DNA from: a virus
Length of the DNA: 62,618 nucleotides
Direction: 5' to 3' (one strand)
IMG/VR virus record: IMGVR_UViG_3300025151_000036
Coordinates: 1-62,618 of that record
This document shows, piece by piece, positions 8,445 to 16,338 of the stretch. Each line of letters opens with the position of its first letter. Positions within the stretch are counted from its first letter, which is position 1. The translations under genes and the position numbers were made by a program. The notes beneath the pieces were generated by a model. That model was not told the DNA's origin. It ran no database searches and saw only the letters and a list, made by a program, of their open reading frames with translations.

Positions 8445-10516
8445 TATCGTCTCCTATATGAATCTGATGTTCGTATTGTTTTAGCAACTAATTGACCGTC
8501 CATTTCTATAACAGTACCCATTGATATTAATTCTCGCAACAATGCATTTGTTTGAGCAATTGCTGCCGCCACATTTCCTCCGCCACCACTAGAACCATGG
8601 CTTGGACTCATAGAAACGCCATCATTTCGAGTACCTTGGAATAATCCGCCTTCTCTTGGAGACATTACAACTGGACCACCATTAGGATCAATTGACAGGT
8701 CACCTACTTTTGACGCGTTTTTTATCATACCTACTCCGGTTGCAACTGCAGCTGCTGCTAAACCAAAACCAAGTATTGGAACTTTACCGAATGTGTTAAA
8801 TGCATTTTCAGCCATAGAAGCAATAGCTGTGCCGATTTTCTTTCGATATATTACACCCATTGTAATTGCTATACCAGTTAACAATGGTGCCATTACAGTA
8901 AATCCATCTACCATATATCCAACAACATTGGCTATACCTGTAAATATTTGTAATAACACTTTTCCAATTGGCATCAATGCATTAGATAAATCATCAGCTG
9001 CTGCTGAAAAATCTTTTGCAATTTGTCCGGTAAGTTCTTGTTGTGCTACTAATGTCTGCAATTGTTGTGGTGACATGTTTGTTATTTCTGCTGTTGTTAA
9101 TCCTAAATCTTTAGCAGCTTTTACTCTGGCTTCGTCACTTGTACCTAATTTTTCTTGAATTGCCATTGATTTGGTTAACTCACTTACAGTCATTCCAGTT
9201 GCTTTAGCTAATTGACGTTGAGCCAATGGCCGCATAGCTTCAAATTCTGCTAAAGAACCTACATTGGATAAAACTTCTTGAGTTGCTTCTGCAATTTTAC
9301 CATCTAATGCCAATTGCCGTGCTAAATCAAAGTTTACCATTTTACCAGTCATTGCCTGGAATTCAAATTGAGCTGATATAGAATCTTCAAAATTTAACAA
9401 GCCATCAGCCACTTTGGCCATAGTAGATAATTCTACTCCTAATTTAGCAGCTTGAACGGCTGCTTCACGTAATGCTTTAACATTACCTCCAAAGTATTTG
9501 GAAACTTCTTTAGCATTAGCTGCTATATCCTCAGTTACTTTACCAACTGATACTCCGGCTTTTAATGCATCAGCTGATACGGCTTGCAATGCTAATGATG
9601 CATCCTCACCTCCCATACCCATACGCATGAATTCATTAGTAACTGCGGCTGCCTTCTCTGCTCCTATACCAAATGCCTTTCCTGTTTCTGCTATATTTCC
9701 AGCAATTGCTCCACTCAACATGTTGGCATTACCAAATTCTTTAACCGTAGCTTTTTGTACTTCTAATATATCAGTGGATGTTGCTAAATTTAATTCACTT
9801 GAACGAGCTACAGATTTTGCTTCTTTTACCAATGCTTTGGATTGTGATAATGTGAGGCCGGTAGCTTCAGCTATGCCTTTTGCTTTCTTTTCAAAGTTTA
9901 CAAATACAGCAACTAGACCAGCTACTAATGCAGCTATAATCGTAAATGGGTTTATAAGTCCTTTAGCCGCTCCACCAAAAGCTTTTAATCCATCTGCGAA
10001 AGTCGCACCTTCTTGCATCATAGCAGCGCCGGCTGCGTTGAAAGAAGCAGTTAATCCATCTGTCAACTCATCAAATCCTAACAATTTGTTTAATGCTGCA
10101 CCACCTGGTAAAGCTCCAATAAACGATTTTGCTCCTTCTACTAATCCGGCCATCTGATCATTAACATTACCTACCGTTTTTCGAATGTTCTGCATTGTTT
10201 TGTTTTGTTGTTTTAACCTTTCAAGTACTTTCTGATTAAGTTTGAACGCATTCATTTCTGCATCATATTGCTGCTTTGATATTTTATATTTTTTTTCTCT
10301 TAATTGAGACATTTCTCTTGCAAGATCGCGTTCAGTCTGTGCAATTTCTAAACGTTGATCAGCTGCTTGTAAAATTTTAGCTTCATCTCTTAAGAGTTGT
10401 TGTTGAAGATCGGCAGTTTCGCCCATGGCATCACGATATAATGTAGCTTGTGCTGCTGCGCGCTCTAAATTAGAGGCCTGCTGTTTAGCGTAATCTGCGG
10501 ATTTTTTGTCTGCCAT
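8444..10516 (-). CDS. tape measure protein
   Basis: The 690-residue protein fits a tail tape measure, which sets tail length and is expelled at injection. Residues 1-120 are strongly coiled coil (Gln, Glu, Lys and Ala rich). A hydrophobic segment lies near 187-210 (LINPFTIIAALVAGLVAVFVNF). The centre is Ala-rich and helical, a second hydrophobic stretch lies near 515-560, and a Gly/Ser linker (GSSGGGG) precedes the C-terminus. T4 gp29 has 590 residues, so the tail should be of similar length or a little longer. It lies directly after the chaperone-like pair and before baseplate genes, the canonical place. No ribosome binding site is obvious at the ATG. I see no peptidase or lytic domain. Confidence 0.85.
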   Translation of the reverse strand: MADKKSADYAKQQASNLERAAAQATLYRDAMGETADLQQQLLRDEAKILQAADQRLEIAQTERDLAREMSQLREKKYKISKQQYDAEMNAFKLNQKVLERLKQQNKTMQNIRKTVGNVNDQMAGLVEGAKSFIGALPGGAALNKLLGFDELTDGLTASFNAAGAAMMQEGATFADGLKAFGGAAKGLINPFTIIAALVAGLVAVFVNFEKKAKGIAEATGLTLSQSKALVKEAKSVARSSELNLATSTDILEVQKATVKEFGNANMLSGAIAGNIAETGKAFGIGAEKAAAVTNEFMRMGMGGEDASLALQAVSADALKAGVSVGKVTEDIAANAKEVSKYFGGNVKALREAAVQAAKLGVELSTMAKVADGLLNFEDSISAQFEFQAMTGKMVNFDLARQLALDGKIAEATQEVLSNVGSLAEFEAMRPLAQRQLAKATGMTVSELTKSMAIQEKLGTSDEARVKAAKDLGLTTAEITNMSPQQLQTLVAQQELTGQIAKDFSAAADDLSNALMPIGKVLLQIFTGIANVVGYMVDGFTVMAPLLTGIAITMGVIYRKKIGTAIASMAENAFNTFGKVPILGFGLAAAAVATGVGMIKNASKVGDLSIDPNGGPVVMSPREGGLFQGTRNDGVSMSPSHGSSGGGGNVAAAIAQTNALLRELISMGTVIEMDGQLVAKTIRTSDSYRRR

Positions 10517-10522
10517 AATATA

Positions 10523-10783
10523 TTACATTCTGTTAATCATTGCTTCTAAACGAGGATCGATTGATCCATGCTTTTTTTTGTATGTCTTTAAATCATTTTT
10601 GAGTTCTTTAGCTATTTTATTCATGCTATCAGTGGATGCAATAAACTCTGGATCGTTTTCTAACTTCTTTAATGCCTTTCGTACCATTGGCCTTAAGAAC
10701 CATTTTAATAATTTTAATGATAATCCTTCATCAATGCGATTAATTTCATTGAGAGCCTTTTTTTCAAATTTACTTGTAGCCAT
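10523..10783 (-). CDS. small basic helical protein before the tape measure (86 aa)
   Basis: Unassigned 86-residue, Lys-rich, probably all-helical protein (FEKKALNEINRIDEGLSLKLLKWFLRPMVRKALKKLE). AAAGGAT eight bases before the ATG is a good ribosome binding site, and a variant of the recurrent AT-rich motif precedes it. It stands between the frameshift candidate pair and the tape measure, so a role in tail assembly, for example binding the tape measure coiled coil, is possible. Nothing in the sequence proves this. Confidence 0.65.
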   Translation of the reverse strand: MATSKFEKKALNEINRIDEGLSLKLLKWFLRPMVRKALKKLENDPEFIASTDSMNKIAKELKNDLKTYKKKHGSIDPRLEAMINRM

Positions 10784-10795
10784 ACAGTATTATCC

Positions 10796-10810
10796 TTTTA
10801 AATAAATATT
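10796..10810 (-). promoter_or_regulatory. variant of the recurrent AT-rich motif
   Basis: Coding strand AATATTTATTTAAAA followed by GGATAATACTGT and the ATG of the 86-codon gene; it overlaps the stop of the +1-frame ORF. Confidence 0.35.
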
Positions 10811-11123
10811 AACGACGGTTGATTTTAGGGGCCATGGCACGAGATTTAGATTTCATCTCTTTTATAGATTTTTCTCGTGATTTGTTCTGATCTTCAAATA
10901 ATTTGTTAAGACGGCGCATATAATATAACCTCATATATATAGGCATATTGCGCACTTCAGTATAAGAAAATGCTCCTTGACTATGATAAGTTAAATCAAA
11001 TATTTGATCTGCAACATTTAATCTATATTTACGCGTCAGGCCAAAAAAAGTCGAGTCCGATGGCAATTGGACTGCGAAAGGTATCACCGGACTCTCCATC
11101 CGGTACTTCAACTGATAAATCAA
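10809..11123 (-). CDS. overlapping +1-frame ORF, probable frameshift extension of the gp26-like protein
   Basis: The open frame overlaps the end of the gp26-family gene by 95 bases in the +1 frame. Its first codon is TTG with no ribosome binding site, and its first 27 residues merely shadow the other gene. Real protein probably begins at 11042 as GLTRKYRLNV and adds 77 residues: a helical domain with GAFSYTEVRNMPIYMRLYYMRRL, then a basic tail. This resembles the second part of tail assembly chaperones and gp51-like proteins. A run of seven T at 11043-11049 lies exactly where a +1 (or -2) slip would join the frames, giving a fusion of about 357 residues. Position between tube and tape measure is where such chaperone pairs sit. 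Independent initiation at ATG 11099 is an alternative. Confidence 0.6.
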   Translation of the reverse strand: MIYQLKYRMESPVIPFAVQLPSDSTFFGLTRKYRLNVADQIFDLTYHSQGAFSYTEVRNMPIYMRLYYMRRLNKLFEDQNKSREKSIKEMKSKSRAMAPKINRR

Positions 11124-11883
11124 TTTCTGGAGTAATAGTTTTAAGATATTTTCTTATTGCACGAGAATCAATAGCTAATAGTTCTGTATCAATGAATTTG
11201 CGAACTTTTACAAGGTCTTTATCTCCATCAACCCCTATAATAACATGTTTCAATGTCGTTGTTAATGTGGCATTACGCTTTAATTTCATTAAATTTTTAA
11301 TTTCAGCATCTATTTTACGTTGTTCTCTTTGAGTTAACAATTGTAACAATACTTTGCGTTTACTGGCCGGAAGTTGAAATTCGAATTCATTTTTGCCAGA
11401 TTCATGTGCAGACCAATCAATTTCTTTTTCTGCTAATTTAGTTAAGTCAACAGTAACCTTATGCTCCTCACCGGTCTTTGGATGAGTAATTGTAATCTCA
11501 TAATCTTTACCATATCCTAAAACTCTAGCAGCTATCATTACTGCATTTTTATCACATAATAACAAATCATTATATTCGATTGGAGTTACTATCAAAGCTT
11601 TAAATAATTTATCTAATACTACGCCTTGCTTAATAAATGAATCATTTGTAAGAATATCTTCTTCTTTTGCAGACATATACTTCATTTCTATTGTACCAGA
11701 ACGAAGTGGTGAACCTTCTGGATATAATTTTCCTTTACTTGGTAATTCAACCATTTCGGTTGGAAAATCGTAAACGTTTGTTTCTTCTGTAACATTTGAT
11801 TCATATTTTGCTTTTGCAATATCTTTTAATTGTTTATCAGATAGCGGCTTGATCGGATAATCATCGTTAACTTGTTGCGACAT
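11029..11883 (-). CDS. gp26-family baseplate hub/tail assembly protein
   Basis: A 284-residue protein of the family of T4 gp26-type baseplate proteins. The block MVELPSKGKLYPEGSPLRSGTIEMKYMSAKEEDILTNDSFIKQG (about 44-87) is its clear signature, followed by VLDKLFKALI and a domain with THPKTGEEHKVTVDLTKL. T4 gp26 (208 aa) acts in baseplate hub assembly. AAAGGA five bases upstream gives a good ribosome binding site. It is the first gene after the terminator that closes the sheath-tube group, and it runs into an overlapping +1 frame through a T7 run near its last codons (DFFWPDA). By position between tube and tape measure it could equally act as a tail assembly chaperone with a longer frameshifted form. 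Confidence 0.75.
   Translation of the reverse strand: MSQQVNDDYPIKPLSDKQLKDIAKAKYESNVTEETNVYDFPTEMVELPSKGKLYPEGSPLRSGTIEMKYMSAKEEDILTNDSFIKQGVVLDKLFKALIVTPIEYNDLLLCDKNAVMIAARVLGYGKDYEITITHPKTGEEHKVTVDLTKLAEKEIDWSAHESGKNEFEFQLPASKRKVLLQLLTQREQRKIDAEIKNLMKLKRNATLTTTLKHVIIGVDGDKDLVKVRKFIDTELLAIDSRAIRKYLKTITPEIDLSVEVPDGESGDTFRSPIAIGLDFFWPDA
11043..11049 (-). other. candidate slippery site, run of seven T
   Basis: In the gp26-family gene the codons GAC TTT TTT TGG hold seven T in a row, four codons before the stop. Reading on in the +1 (or -2) frame gives GGC CTG ACG CGT and joins the 77-residue downstream domain. Confidence 0.5.
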
Positions 11884-11906
11884 AATGTTCCTTTAATAAC
11901 TTTTAT

Positions 11907-11919
11907 TTAATATAAATAT
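11907..11919 (-). promoter_or_regulatory. variant of the recurrent AT-rich motif, before the gp26-family gene
   Basis: Coding strand ATATTTATATTAA followed by ATAAAAG and AAAGGA. It lies just after the strong terminator and would restart transcription for the baseplate genes. Confidence 0.45.
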
Positions 11920-11925
11920 GAGTAT

Positions 11926-11960
11926 AGTAAAAAAGCCCTAATTTCTTAGGACTTTTTACT
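11926..11960 (-). terminator. strong hairpin terminator after the tail tube gene
   Basis: AGTAAAAAGTCCTAA and AGTAAAAAAGCCCTAA arms form a stem of about 15 bp with a TTTC/GAAA loop, with one small imperfection. T runs lie in both arms, so it could terminate in either direction. It lies 14 bases past the tube stop and upstream of the gp26-family gene, splitting highly expressed sheath-tube messages from baseplate genes. Confidence 0.8.
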
Positions 11961-11974
11961 AAATATAAAATTAA

Positions 11975-12463
11975 TTAGAATTGTAATATTGCATAATCAT
12001 ATTTCAATGTTAATTCGATATTAACTGGATCTTCAGTTGCCCAATCCATATCACCAAATGTTGCTGCTGATATAAATGCTCCTTTCAAAGTCCATTCTTC
12101 AACTTTGTCCCCAACCGGACCTAAAGTATTAAAAGTAATATCCTTTTTATAGAAATCTGAATATCCATCTCTACCTGTTACAGATTCATGATGTAAACGA
12201 ACCCATTCCATTACTGCCTGCGCTCCTGATGGAACAACTGGATCATATAATGTTACAGTTACATCTTGCCATCTAGATTTACCTTTTAACTTACGTTCAA
12301 CGTTAATATGGTCAAGAATAACTTCTCCTTGATCAATTGATGGACGTGATGCAGCTTTTATAAGGTACGCTGGAATACCTTCAATATACATGATAAACCT
12401 ATTAGCCATTTTAGGCTCATAAGCTGTATAAAATATTTCGGTTGGGTCAAGTAATTCTGCCAT
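11975..12463 (-). CDS. gp19: tail tube protein (gp19-like)
   Basis: At 162 residues this matches T4 gp19 (163 aa), which stacks in hexameric rings to form the inner tail tube. Characteristic parts are EPKMANRFIMYIEGIPAYLIKAASRPS (17-43), LDHINVERKLKGKSRWQDVTVTLYDPV (50-76) and the C-terminal VNIELTLKYDYAIL. It follows the sheath gene by about 40 bases, the usual order, and is followed by a strong hairpin terminator. AGAGGA lies about ten bases before the ATG, with an exact copy of the recurrent 14-base motif just before that. It should be among the most abundant virion proteins. Confidence 0.93.
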   Translation of the reverse strand: MAELLDPTEIFYTAYEPKMANRFIMYIEGIPAYLIKAASRPSIDQGEVILDHINVERKLKGKSRWQDVTVTLYDPVVPSGAQAVMEWVRLHHESVTGRDGYSDFYKKDITFNTLGPVGDKVEEWTLKGAFISAATFGDMDWATEDPVNIELTLKYDYAILQF

Positions 12464-12478
12464 CTTTTAATTTTCCTC

Positions 12479-12492
12479 TTTTATATAAATAT
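12479..12492 (-). promoter_or_regulatory. recurrent AT-rich upstream motif (exact copy), before the tube gene
   Basis: Coding strand ATATTTATATAAAA, followed by GAGGAAAATTAAAAG and the tube ATG. An extra message for the abundant tube protein would make sense here. Confidence 0.55.
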
Positions 12493-12507
12493 CACATTTT
12501 TCAGATT

Positions 12508-14637
12508 TTATTCTGGAAATGATGCACCAGTTGGTAATATATTAAAGTCAACTACAATGAATTCAGCTGTTTTTGCCGGCTGCATGAATATTTGACCTTT
12601 CATTTGGTTTCTATCAATTACATCTGCAGTATTGTTTGATTCATCCATTACTACTTTAAATGCATATAAACCTTGTCTTTGTTGTATGTTTTCAAAATAT
12701 GGATTAACAATACTTAAGAATCTATTTCTAGTTGCTGCCGTATTATTTTCAAATACTAAGAATTTAGTAGACGATGCAATGAATTTCTTAGCAGCTATTA
12801 ACAATCTACGCACATTTACACGATCTAATGCCGATGCTTTCTTTTGTAACGTTTTTTGTCCAAATACGGTAACACCTGCATTAGGGAACGTTGCAATAGG
12901 ATTCACATTTGAATCATACAAAGTATCTCTGTTAGCATGAGTTAATTTACGTTCTGCCTGAACTGCGATATCAATACCACCTCTATTTAATCCTGCAGGT
13001 GCAAACCATGGTGCCGCTACTCGATCATTAAATGCATATACCGAAGGTATCACAGTAGATGCTGGTACCCATACATTACGTCCTAATTCATTATCAGGTA
13101 TTTTTATCCATGGCCAATATTCAGCTACATAATTAGAATCTCTTGCTTCTGCCTTAGCAGTTACATTTGGTATAGATGTTTCACCGTATTTAACTGGATC
13201 CATTACTAGGAAACAATCACCGCGATCTTCTACCATATTAACTGCTTCTGTTAATACAGCAGCATGATTAGTTTCACTATCACATAATCCTGGTAAAGTT
13301 AATAAATTAATATCATATTCATCTTGATTTTTTAATAATCGAATTGCATCGATATATGCATTTTTATCTGATGTTAATCCTAAATTAAATCCTTGTACAT
13401 TTGTATCTTCAATTTCATTATAGAACTTTCTAGGATGCTGAACTGCCCCATCTGCTCCTCCTGCAAATGCACCAGATGTTGCTGCTGGCAATGATGCAGA
13501 TAAATCAGCATTTCTAATGTTTCCATTTTCATCCAAGTAATTTAATGTTTTTTGATTTACATTACTAACACGTACAAATTTAGATCGATTTGGATAATCA
13601 CCTTGATATGCAATATAAGGATCGGTAGTACCAACACCTGCTATTGTCGCTTTTTGATCGCCTATCACTCTAGCAATATAATTTGTTGAATTAGGATCTA
13701 ACGTAACATTATTATATTGTTCTACAATTTTCATTCTATTTTTTGTATCATCGCCACGACGTATCAATAATTGGAAAGTACCTTTATTTGCATTTACATT
13801 ATTAATTTCCCATCGTAAATTGTTTGCTGTACCATTTGATAGTAATTCATTTGTACCAATAGTTCCTACACTATTTTGATCTAAACCAAAAGATAATGTT
13901 TCTAAAGTAAAACAATTTCCATTTGATGTTTTTCCGGCGCCACCTGCCAATGTTAATACATCGCTCATATTATTAGCTGATCCAGTATCAACAGATATTG
14001 AATTTCCTTCAGAACCAGCACTTGATGCAGATAATCCTAATTTAGTAGTTAAATCAACTGCTGTTACTCCAATGGCCGCGGTATTTATTTCAGATACTAA
14101 TTTATCTAATACGTCTTCGGCATTTGAACCAGTATTAAAGTAGTATATATTTCCAGTATCAACAGGAATACCGCCGGCTGGATCAGCTGCTATAAATCTA
14201 TATTCTGATCCACCTACTGTAATTTGAAATTCATCATCAGGTGTTTGACCATGGTCATTCAGAAGTACAAATTCTCCAACTGCTTTACTAGCATCAGAGC
14301 CACCCACAGTAGATCCAGAAACGGTTGCTGTTGCTGGTGCTGCTGAAGCATGCATTGTACGTACAACTGTTAACGTATCAGCGTATTTTAAATACTCTTG
14401 AGCAGAATAATTAGTTAAATATTTATATGAATCTTTACTAGTACCAGATCCGGATTCAAAAACTCCTCCAAATATATTAACAAATTCTGAATAACTTGAT
14501 ACGGTTACTGGTATATTCGCCGGACCTTTTGCTGTAGGTCCAATTACCGCAGCGCCTATTGCTGCGACACCTGCCGGTAAAAACGATTGGTCTACTTCGT
14601 TAGTAAAAACGCCCGGTGATATTATTTTTTCGGCCAT
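12508..14637 (-). CDS. gp18: tail sheath protein (gp18-like)
   Basis: Contractile tail sheath subunit, 709 aa (T4 gp18 has 659). The N-terminus ISPGVFTNEVDQSFLPAGVAAIGAAVIGPTAKGPANIPVTVSSYSEFVNIFGG is typical of the family. The C-terminal core has LIAAKKFIASSTKFLVFENN, NRFLSIVNPYFENIQQRQGLYAFKVVMDE and ending FIVVDFNILPTGASF, the segment that exchanges strands between subunits and touches the tube. Between them is a variable beta-rich insertion (about 90-330) that would face outward. TAGGAG supplies the ribosome binding site. Placed directly before the tube gene, as in T4. Confidence 0.95.
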   Translation of the reverse strand: MAEKIISPGVFTNEVDQSFLPAGVAAIGAAVIGPTAKGPANIPVTVSSYSEFVNIFGGVFESGSGTSKDSYKYLTNYSAQEYLKYADTLTVVRTMHASAAPATATVSGSTVGGSDASKAVGEFVLLNDHGQTPDDEFQITVGGSEYRFIAADPAGGIPVDTGNIYYFNTGSNAEDVLDKLVSEINTAAIGVTAVDLTTKLGLSASSAGSEGNSISVDTGSANNMSDVLTLAGGAGKTSNGNCFTLETLSFGLDQNSVGTIGTNELLSNGTANNLRWEINNVNANKGTFQLLIRRGDDTKNRMKIVEQYNNVTLDPNSTNYIARVIGDQKATIAGVGTTDPYIAYQGDYPNRSKFVRVSNVNQKTLNYLDENGNIRNADLSASLPAATSGAFAGGADGAVQHPRKFYNEIEDTNVQGFNLGLTSDKNAYIDAIRLLKNQDEYDINLLTLPGLCDSETNHAAVLTEAVNMVEDRGDCFLVMDPVKYGETSIPNVTAKAEARDSNYVAEYWPWIKIPDNELGRNVWVPASTVIPSVYAFNDRVAAPWFAPAGLNRGGIDIAVQAERKLTHANRDTLYDSNVNPIATFPNAGVTVFGQKTLQKKASALDRVNVRRLLIAAKKFIASSTKFLVFENNTAATRNRFLSIVNPYFENIQQRQGLYAFKVVMDESNNTADVIDRNQMKGQIFMQPAKTAEFIVVDFNILPTGASFPE

Positions 14638-14667
14638 TTGTATGCTCCTATTTTATAAATCAATTTC

Positions 14668-14679
14668 TTATAAATATTA
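14668..14679 (-). promoter_or_regulatory. variant of the recurrent AT-rich motif, before the sheath gene
   Basis: Coding strand AATATTTATAAG, then a second TTTATAAAA before the TAGGAG ribosome binding site of the sheath gene. Confidence 0.35.
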
Positions 14680-14697
14680 ACGTAATACGCCAAACAA

Positions 14698-14973
14698 TCA
14701 ATTTTCAGGAACAAACTCTCCGGTATTTATATCAACAGTACCTATACCATATTTTTCATTTAATGAACCGACTAGTTCTGTTTCTTCAACTCGTAAATCT
14801 TTAAATTGTCCTTGTAATGCAGATTTTATTTTTTGAAGCTCTTCAAGTTCTTCATTAACTAAAAATAATTGCAATTCTACTCGACCTAATTCTGATATTA
14901 TTCTAGAATTCCCAGTTTGTAGGTCTGTAACTTTTTTTAATTCTTCTTCTGTAAACTTTTTTGTTTCTGCCAT
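14698..14973 (-). CDS. small coiled-coil protein before the tail sheath (91 aa)
   Basis: Unassigned 91-residue protein. Residues 5-75 are a predicted long coiled coil (EEELKKVTDLQTGNSRIISELGRVELQLFLVNEELEELQ), ending in a short acidic tail with a GIGTVDINTGEF turn. AAAAGGA gives a good ribosome binding site. It lies between the gp15-like gene and the sheath gene; small coiled-coil proteins in this place are common in marine T4-like phages as I recall them, but their function is unknown. It may be a minor virion or assembly protein. Confidence 0.7.
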   Translation of the reverse strand: MAETKKFTEEELKKVTDLQTGNSRIISELGRVELQLFLVNEELEELQKIKSALQGQFKDLRVEETELVGSLNEKYGIGTVDINTGEFVPEN

Positions 14974-14990
14974 AACTTATTTTCCTTTTT

Positions 14991-15809
14991 TTAATATCCA
15001 TTTGGCGGTGGATCTGTTATATTGGTATTATCAGTTTCATATTCATTTCCAAACGTAATACGTTTAACTGAATATTTTTTTTGTATTGTTGATTTGCGCA
15101 ATTCATCTGACATTAACAATGTGGCTTTACATGTTAATGGTAATGTGGCTCTTACTATACGATCTTCCCCAGTTGCGTTTAATGTTTCAAATGTATAATC
15201 AGAAATGTAAGTTGGAAATTTCCATGTAGTTCCCCACGCAAACCCACCAGTTGGCATTATCTGTTCTATCAATGAATTCATTTGTTCTGTATATTCTGTC
15301 CATAGCAATAATTCATATGCAACGTCAATGTATTCTGGTACTGCTGCTACATAATATTCGTTTAATGGCTTTGATCCTTGTTGCACAGAAAATCGATCAT
15401 ATCTATTTACTTTTGTATGTTTATTTTGTAATATTTGAGCATTACCAGCCGGGTTATTATTAACATCTAATTTTTTTAACATATCACGTTCAGTAATAGA
15501 ATTACGCCGTATACTAATAATAGGCGTCATAATTTTACCTTTACGATCTCTCATATATCCTCGCGACTGTACTTGTGCCCATTTTTCTCCATTAGAATAC
15601 ATTACAGGCACATCGATTGTTTGCCCATTTTCTATAATTTGAGGATGTATTATATCTTGTATGTATGACATAATAGCCCAATCGACATCTTCTATAGTAC
15701 ATTTTGGTGTTTTTATAATATCATTATCACGACGCACATGATTTGCTCGATTAACTTCAGCATTGCGAGAAAAACTACTATATGTTTGTTTTATTTCCTT
15801 TTTAGCCAT
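14991..15809 (-). CDS. putative tail completion/sheath stabiliser protein (gp15-like)
   Basis: At 272 residues it equals T4 gp15 in length, the protein that caps the sheath and tube where the tail meets the neck. The block PVMYSNGEKWAQVQSRGYMRDRKGKIMTPIISIRRN (about 68-103) is characteristic of this family in marine T4-like phages as I know it, and the C-terminal half has YELLLWTEYTEQMNSLIEQ and a terminal beta region. Gene order gp13-like, gp14-like, this gene, then sheath, is the T4 order 13-14-15-18. The start overlaps the gp14-like stop as TAATG with AGGAAC upstream. The family call is weaker than those for sheath or tube. Confidence 0.65.
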   Translation of the reverse strand: MAKKEIKQTYSSFSRNAEVNRANHVRRDNDIIKTPKCTIEDVDWAIMSYIQDIIHPQIIENGQTIDVPVMYSNGEKWAQVQSRGYMRDRKGKIMTPIISIRRNSITERDMLKKLDVNNNPAGNAQILQNKHTKVNRYDRFSVQQGSKPLNEYYVAAVPEYIDVAYELLLWTEYTEQMNSLIEQIMPTGGFAWGTTWKFPTYISDYTFETLNATGEDRIVRATLPLTCKATLLMSDELRKSTIQKKYSVKRITFGNEYETDNTNITDPPPNGY

Positions 15810-16336
15810 TACAAGTTCCTAGGTATATGTTTTGTCGGATTAATACCAGTTCTTACTTCTTGTATATTTAATCGATTTCTTCTAGTTACATGTGCAGTTA
15901 CTTTAATTGCAACAGATAATCCAAATTCGCCTCTGTCAGATTTACCTATATCAGATTCTGGATTTCGACCAGTCCAATATTGAGAAGATCCTACCCCATC
16001 TATTTCATAAAACTCGTTATCATATTCTAATATATCACCTTCTTCTACTATAATATTTTTATCTTTAAGATCTGCGCGTAAAAAGCTAAATTCTCCTAAT
16101 CGTGTTGAATCATATGCATCATCACCAGTATATGTTTTATCTTCTTTTAATATTAAACAATTAAGACGCATTGGAGCATAATAAGTTTTACTATCAGATT
16201 CATCATACATATTAGCCTGCGTATCATTTAAACTTAATTTGTAAAAAGCAACCTCTGTATCAATAAATCGATTAATTAGTTCACGATTTATCGATTTAAT
16301 TAAACTTGCGTCTCGCGATGAACCAAATAATGCCAT
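15809..16336 (-). CDS. gp14: neck protein (gp14-like)
   Basis: A 175-residue head-completion or neck protein. It opens with a block typical of gp14 of T4-like marine phages (SLIKSINRELINRFIDTEVAFYKLSLNDTQANMYDES, then YYAPMRLNCLI), continues with SFLRADLKDKNIIVEEGDILEYDNEFYEIDGV and ends in a basic tail. T4 gp14 is 256 aa, so this is a short form. gp13 and gp14 together seal the filled head and join it to the tail. ATAGGA provides the ribosome binding site two bases after the gp13-like stop. Confidence 0.75.
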   Translation of the reverse strand: MALFGSSRDASLIKSINRELINRFIDTEVAFYKLSLNDTQANMYDESDSKTYYAPMRLNCLILKEDKTYTGDDAYDSTRLGEFSFLRADLKDKNIIVEEGDILEYDNEFYEIDGVGSSQYWTGRNPESDIGKSDRGEFGLSVAIKVTAHVTRRNRLNIQEVRTGINPTKHIPRNL

Positions 16337-16338
16337 TA

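Noticed and set aside
9498-10157. A 219-codon plus-strand open frame and others of 60-205 codons on the plus strand
   Set aside because: They lie opposite well-supported genes (tape measure, fibres), have odd composition without family patterns, and lack ribosome binding sites. They are mirror frames of low-GC repetitive genes.
12479-12492. T4-type late promoters (TATAAATA) pointing rightwards on the plus strand
   Set aside because: The octamer is present on the plus strand, but there is no gene to the right in that direction. Its position relative to minus-strand starts fits a minus-strand function.
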